From positions 23,615,060 through 23,679,059 of the forward strand of contig OX442314.1 in the NCBI GenBank assembly GCA_949358305.1: a stretch of DNA of 64,000 nt. Direction: 5' to 3'. Made by a program: the position numbers and the translations under genes. This stretch comes from Strigamia acuminata. Its lineage: Eukaryota > Arthropoda > Chilopoda > Geophilomorpha > Linotaeniidae. This document shows, in pieces, positions 61,499-64,000 of the stretch; within the stretch, counting starts at the first letter, position 1, and every line of letters starts with the position of its first letter. A model generated the notes under the pieces. It ran no database searches and was not told the DNA's origin. It saw only the letters and a list, made by a program, of their open reading frames with translations.

Positions 61499-62128
61499 TC
61501 GGCTACAGGCAGTTAAATCCTAAAATCGCACTCTGTCAGAGTTTACTCGTTGTCAGCCTCATTGTTGATACTTTACGAGCTCAATAAAGTAGAAAAGGGG
61601 CAACTTTTGATGAGGAAGCGGCGAAATATGAACGCTGGATGAAGTTAACTCCCTCGGGCGCCATCGAACGCGCTGATTTCCCGCTCCAAACGCACCCCGA
61701 GGACTGCAACTGCAACACCTAATCCTCAGCACCAGATTTTCTACTTTTTCATCTCTGTCGCGACTGACTGTTATCTCTTCTAAAGAAACAATCAGTGAGT
61801 AAAAAAATGCGATATTTTTCTTTTCTTTATCCCCAGATTGTTCAAATGACAAAAAGGGGAAATTGTATCACTGCAATTGTTTGCACGAAACAAAACCATT
61901 CTTATATATGATTATTTATTGATATATATGGCCGTTGTAAACAATGCAACAGCAAATTAAAACTATATTTCTATACAGTCGTGCTATATCTGTATCAGAA
62001 GCAATACGGTATTGATAGTGATAACGTACTGCGAATTGGTAGTCGGCAAAATGTACAGTAAATATCTAAGCATTTCAAGTTCCTTGCTCATCATTAAATC
62101 ATGGGTGTAGAAAAGAATGGGAAATCAA

Positions 62129-62172
62129 CTACGGTATGCACCCGGTATCTCGATGCCAAATTCAAACACTAA
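62129..62172 (+). mobile_element. Solo end of the fold-back family
   Basis: CTACGGTATGCACCCGGTAT and CTCGATGCCAAATTCAAAC match the family terminus; the partner end is absent or lost. Confidence 0.5.
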
Positions 62173-62391
62173 ATTCCATTTATTGCACACGAAAACACAC
62201 AAGTCTAAAATTGTTTATTGCACACAAGTGAACAGGAGCTGCATTCGAATAGTCAGTTTAAAATTGCAGTCAAGCATGGTTTTTCTGCTTAAATGCTGTG
62301 CGGTGCCCACTGCGACTGAAAGGCAAAAGCAGACTTAATCAGCCGCCAATGAGAAAACCCTCAGTCAAGCAGTTCAAACATTCCGTCTTTT

Positions 62392-62650
62392 AGTTTGCGC
62401 CCGGTATTTTGAAGCTAAATTCATACTGCGCATCCCATTCTGCGCACACAATTTTCTAATCCCAGTTGATGTTTAGCAGTATTAAGCCTAATATTAGGCC
62501 TAATAATGATAAAATAAAAGTAAATAAACAATAATAAACTCATTAGTTCATCTTCTGTGTGTGCAACAAGCTTGACAATCACCATGTTAAATTCACGCGC
62601 AGAATGTAATGCGCAGTTTGAATTTAGTATCAAGATACCGGGCGCAAACT
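62392..62650. mobile_element. Fold-back element B, complete
   Basis: Inverted ends AGTTTGCGCCCGGTAT and ATACCGGGCGCAAACT extend to about 55 bp on each side, including CTGCGCAT and ATTCTGCGC. 259 bp with no coding capacity; the inside shares TAGCAGTATTAAGCCTAATA with element A. Confidence 0.8.
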
Positions 62651-63109
62651 GTAGTTTAAATAACTTTTCGAATGCATCTACCTTCTCTACCTGAAATAAT
62701 TTCTAAAAATCATATTTGTTATGCTGGGGCATCACACCGAAATAAAGGAGAGGTTTTTAAAGTGGAAAACAAAACACGTCTTTACTCGTTGGTAAAATAC
62801 AAGCAACTGAGAAGTAAATACAAAATGTCATGGTAACGGTTTTACAACAATGTAACTGTATGATACTAGCAATAACACGTTCTTGATAACTATAACAACA
62901 ATGAACTCAACATTACATTAACATAACTTAACAATATTTTTGTTGCATTTATGTGTCAGTTTAATTTTAAACTCAAGATATAGATTACAGTGATTATTTT
63001 ACGGTCAAATTATAATTATTATATTTATTGAATAATTACAAAACCAAAAATCAATTTTGTGTGGAAAACATGATATCCATAGTGATTTGCAATGGAACAC
63101 TCTTGGAGC

Positions 63110-63123
63110 CACCTGGTGGCCGA
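63110..63123 (-). promoter_or_regulatory. CTCF-like motif
   Basis: On the minus strand the sequence GGCCACCAGGTGGCTC matches 13 of 14 core positions by eye. Its orientation is opposite to the weaker motifs at 36.6 and 46.7 kb. Confidence 0.3.
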
Positions 63124-63750
63124 GTATTACGAGGAAATCAAGACAGCTATCTCATTTCCCATCCTCACTTTCTATATCCTTGGTCGAATGTTCTAGTGTG
63201 CGGCATTGTAAACACTAGTGTTATTATTGCTTCCAATCTGAACCTTCAGAAATGAATCATTTCTCGTTAGTGACCTGTCTTTTGGCCGGTGGGAATGGCA
63301 TTTTTATGTCATCACTTTTCATGGTACTCAGCTATAAGACTTATTGATTAGTCTACAGACCCTACATATTTCAAAAGTAATTTCAAATATGCATTGAAAA
63401 AGAGATTCCTCTCCCCTCTTTGTGGTGGAATGAATACCCAAAGCCCAGCCAAAAGGAGGGCTAGTAGCGGCACTTTGCTGAGCAATTCTCCACTTAGAAA
63501 CAAAAAACAACTGCAAGAACATATAATTAAAGTGACGTTAACTTTCTTATAAAATACATAAATTTAGGCCTGGCTGCGGGCATCCTAGTGCGGGCCTAAC
63601 CATTTTTTGTGCAAAAGTTCAATCTGCAATATGTAAATAATAAATGTTGAAGAATCTATAGCCTACTTTGTGCATTTATGGATTTTACTCACACTATCCC
63701 CATATTTGTGACTGGACTGGATCCCATCTCACCTCACAAAGACCCTGCTC

Positions 63751-64000
63751 CTACAGTTCACGCCCTGTATCTTAATGCCAAATTCAAACTGCGCATCACA
63801 TTCTGCGCATGCATTTACCATAGCTATTGCCCCACAAAAGAAATACAGCAATAATATTTTGATATTATACTGAAATTACTTTTGTTAATGACTTTATTGT
63901 TGTTTATTTACTTTATTTGAGCATTATTAGGCCTTATGTAAGGAGAACCACTGGAATTAGGACATCATCTGCACAGAATGGGTTGCTCGGATACCAGCCG
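63751..64000. mobile_element. Fold-back element C, cut by the window end
   Basis: Starts CTACAGTTCACGCCCTGTAT and continues AACTGCGCATCACATTCTGC, TTTACTTTATTTGAGCATTA and the inverse ATCTGCACAGAATGGG. Same family as elements A and B. Confidence 0.7.

Larger units (their letters stand above)
47313..64000. other. Intron 1 and/or upstream region of chordin
   Basis: The reading frame of exon A requires an earlier exon ending in phase 1, and none was recognised here. The region holds a dispersed repeat at 48.3 kb, a SINE-like head at 50.5 kb, a minisatellite at 51.9 kb, a hairpin at 53.7 kb, a MITE at 54.3 kb, a FLYWCH-like pseudogene at 56.6 kb, two X-box motifs, and fold-back elements from 61.2 kb to the window end. 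Confidence 0.6.

Overview
This window is one AT-rich stretch of an animal nuclear genome. It has spliced genes with GT-AG introns, long non-coding gaps, many poly(A)/poly(T) runs, miniature DNA transposons and several minisatellites. The only clear gene is chordin (the vertebrate CHRD / insect short gastrulation family, a secreted BMP antagonist) on the minus strand. I could place 22 coding exons between 47,312 and 2,342; they join in phase into about 873 residues. They encode, in order: CR1 (von Willebrand factor C-type), four CHRD domains, CR2, CR3, CR4 and a short basic tail. The first exon, with the start codon and signal peptide, was not found and must lie to the right of 47,312, possibly outside the window. 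The domain order and motif wording are closest to bilaterian chordins. The mixture of very short introns (57-98 bp) and very long ones (up to 13 kb) fits an invertebrate, perhaps a deuterostome, but the species cannot be fixed from sequence alone.

Layout, left to right on the plus strand (3' to 5' for the gene): 1-2,341 is the 3' flank and likely UTR; 2,342-9,649 holds a dense block of exons for CHRD3/4, CR2-4 and the tail; 9,650-13,990 holds the exons for the end of CHRD1, CHRD2 and CHRD3; 13,991-34,231 has widely spaced exons for CHRD1 and the second half of CR1; 34,232-47,208 is a 13-kb intron that cuts CR1 in half; 47,209-47,312 is the first half of CR1; 47,313-64,000 is intron 1 and/or upstream sequence without a recognisable functional gene.

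The non-coding part is rich in structure: at least seven minisatellites with A/T-rich units of about 20-34 bp; a TA-flanked inverted-repeat MITE present in three places; a second dispersed family in opposite orientations at 18.1 and 48.3 kb; a cluster of fold-back elements at 61-64 kb; hAT-like termini; a decayed FLYWCH-type gene fragment at 56.6-57.0 kb; and a tRNA-derived SINE-like head at 50.5 kb. Nine 14-bp RFX X-box-like palindromes, three of them within about 200 bp at 44.1-44.3 kb, and a few less AT-rich islands are the best candidates for cis-regulatory DNA. I found no CRISPR array, no bacterial-type operon and no clearly new multi-gene system.
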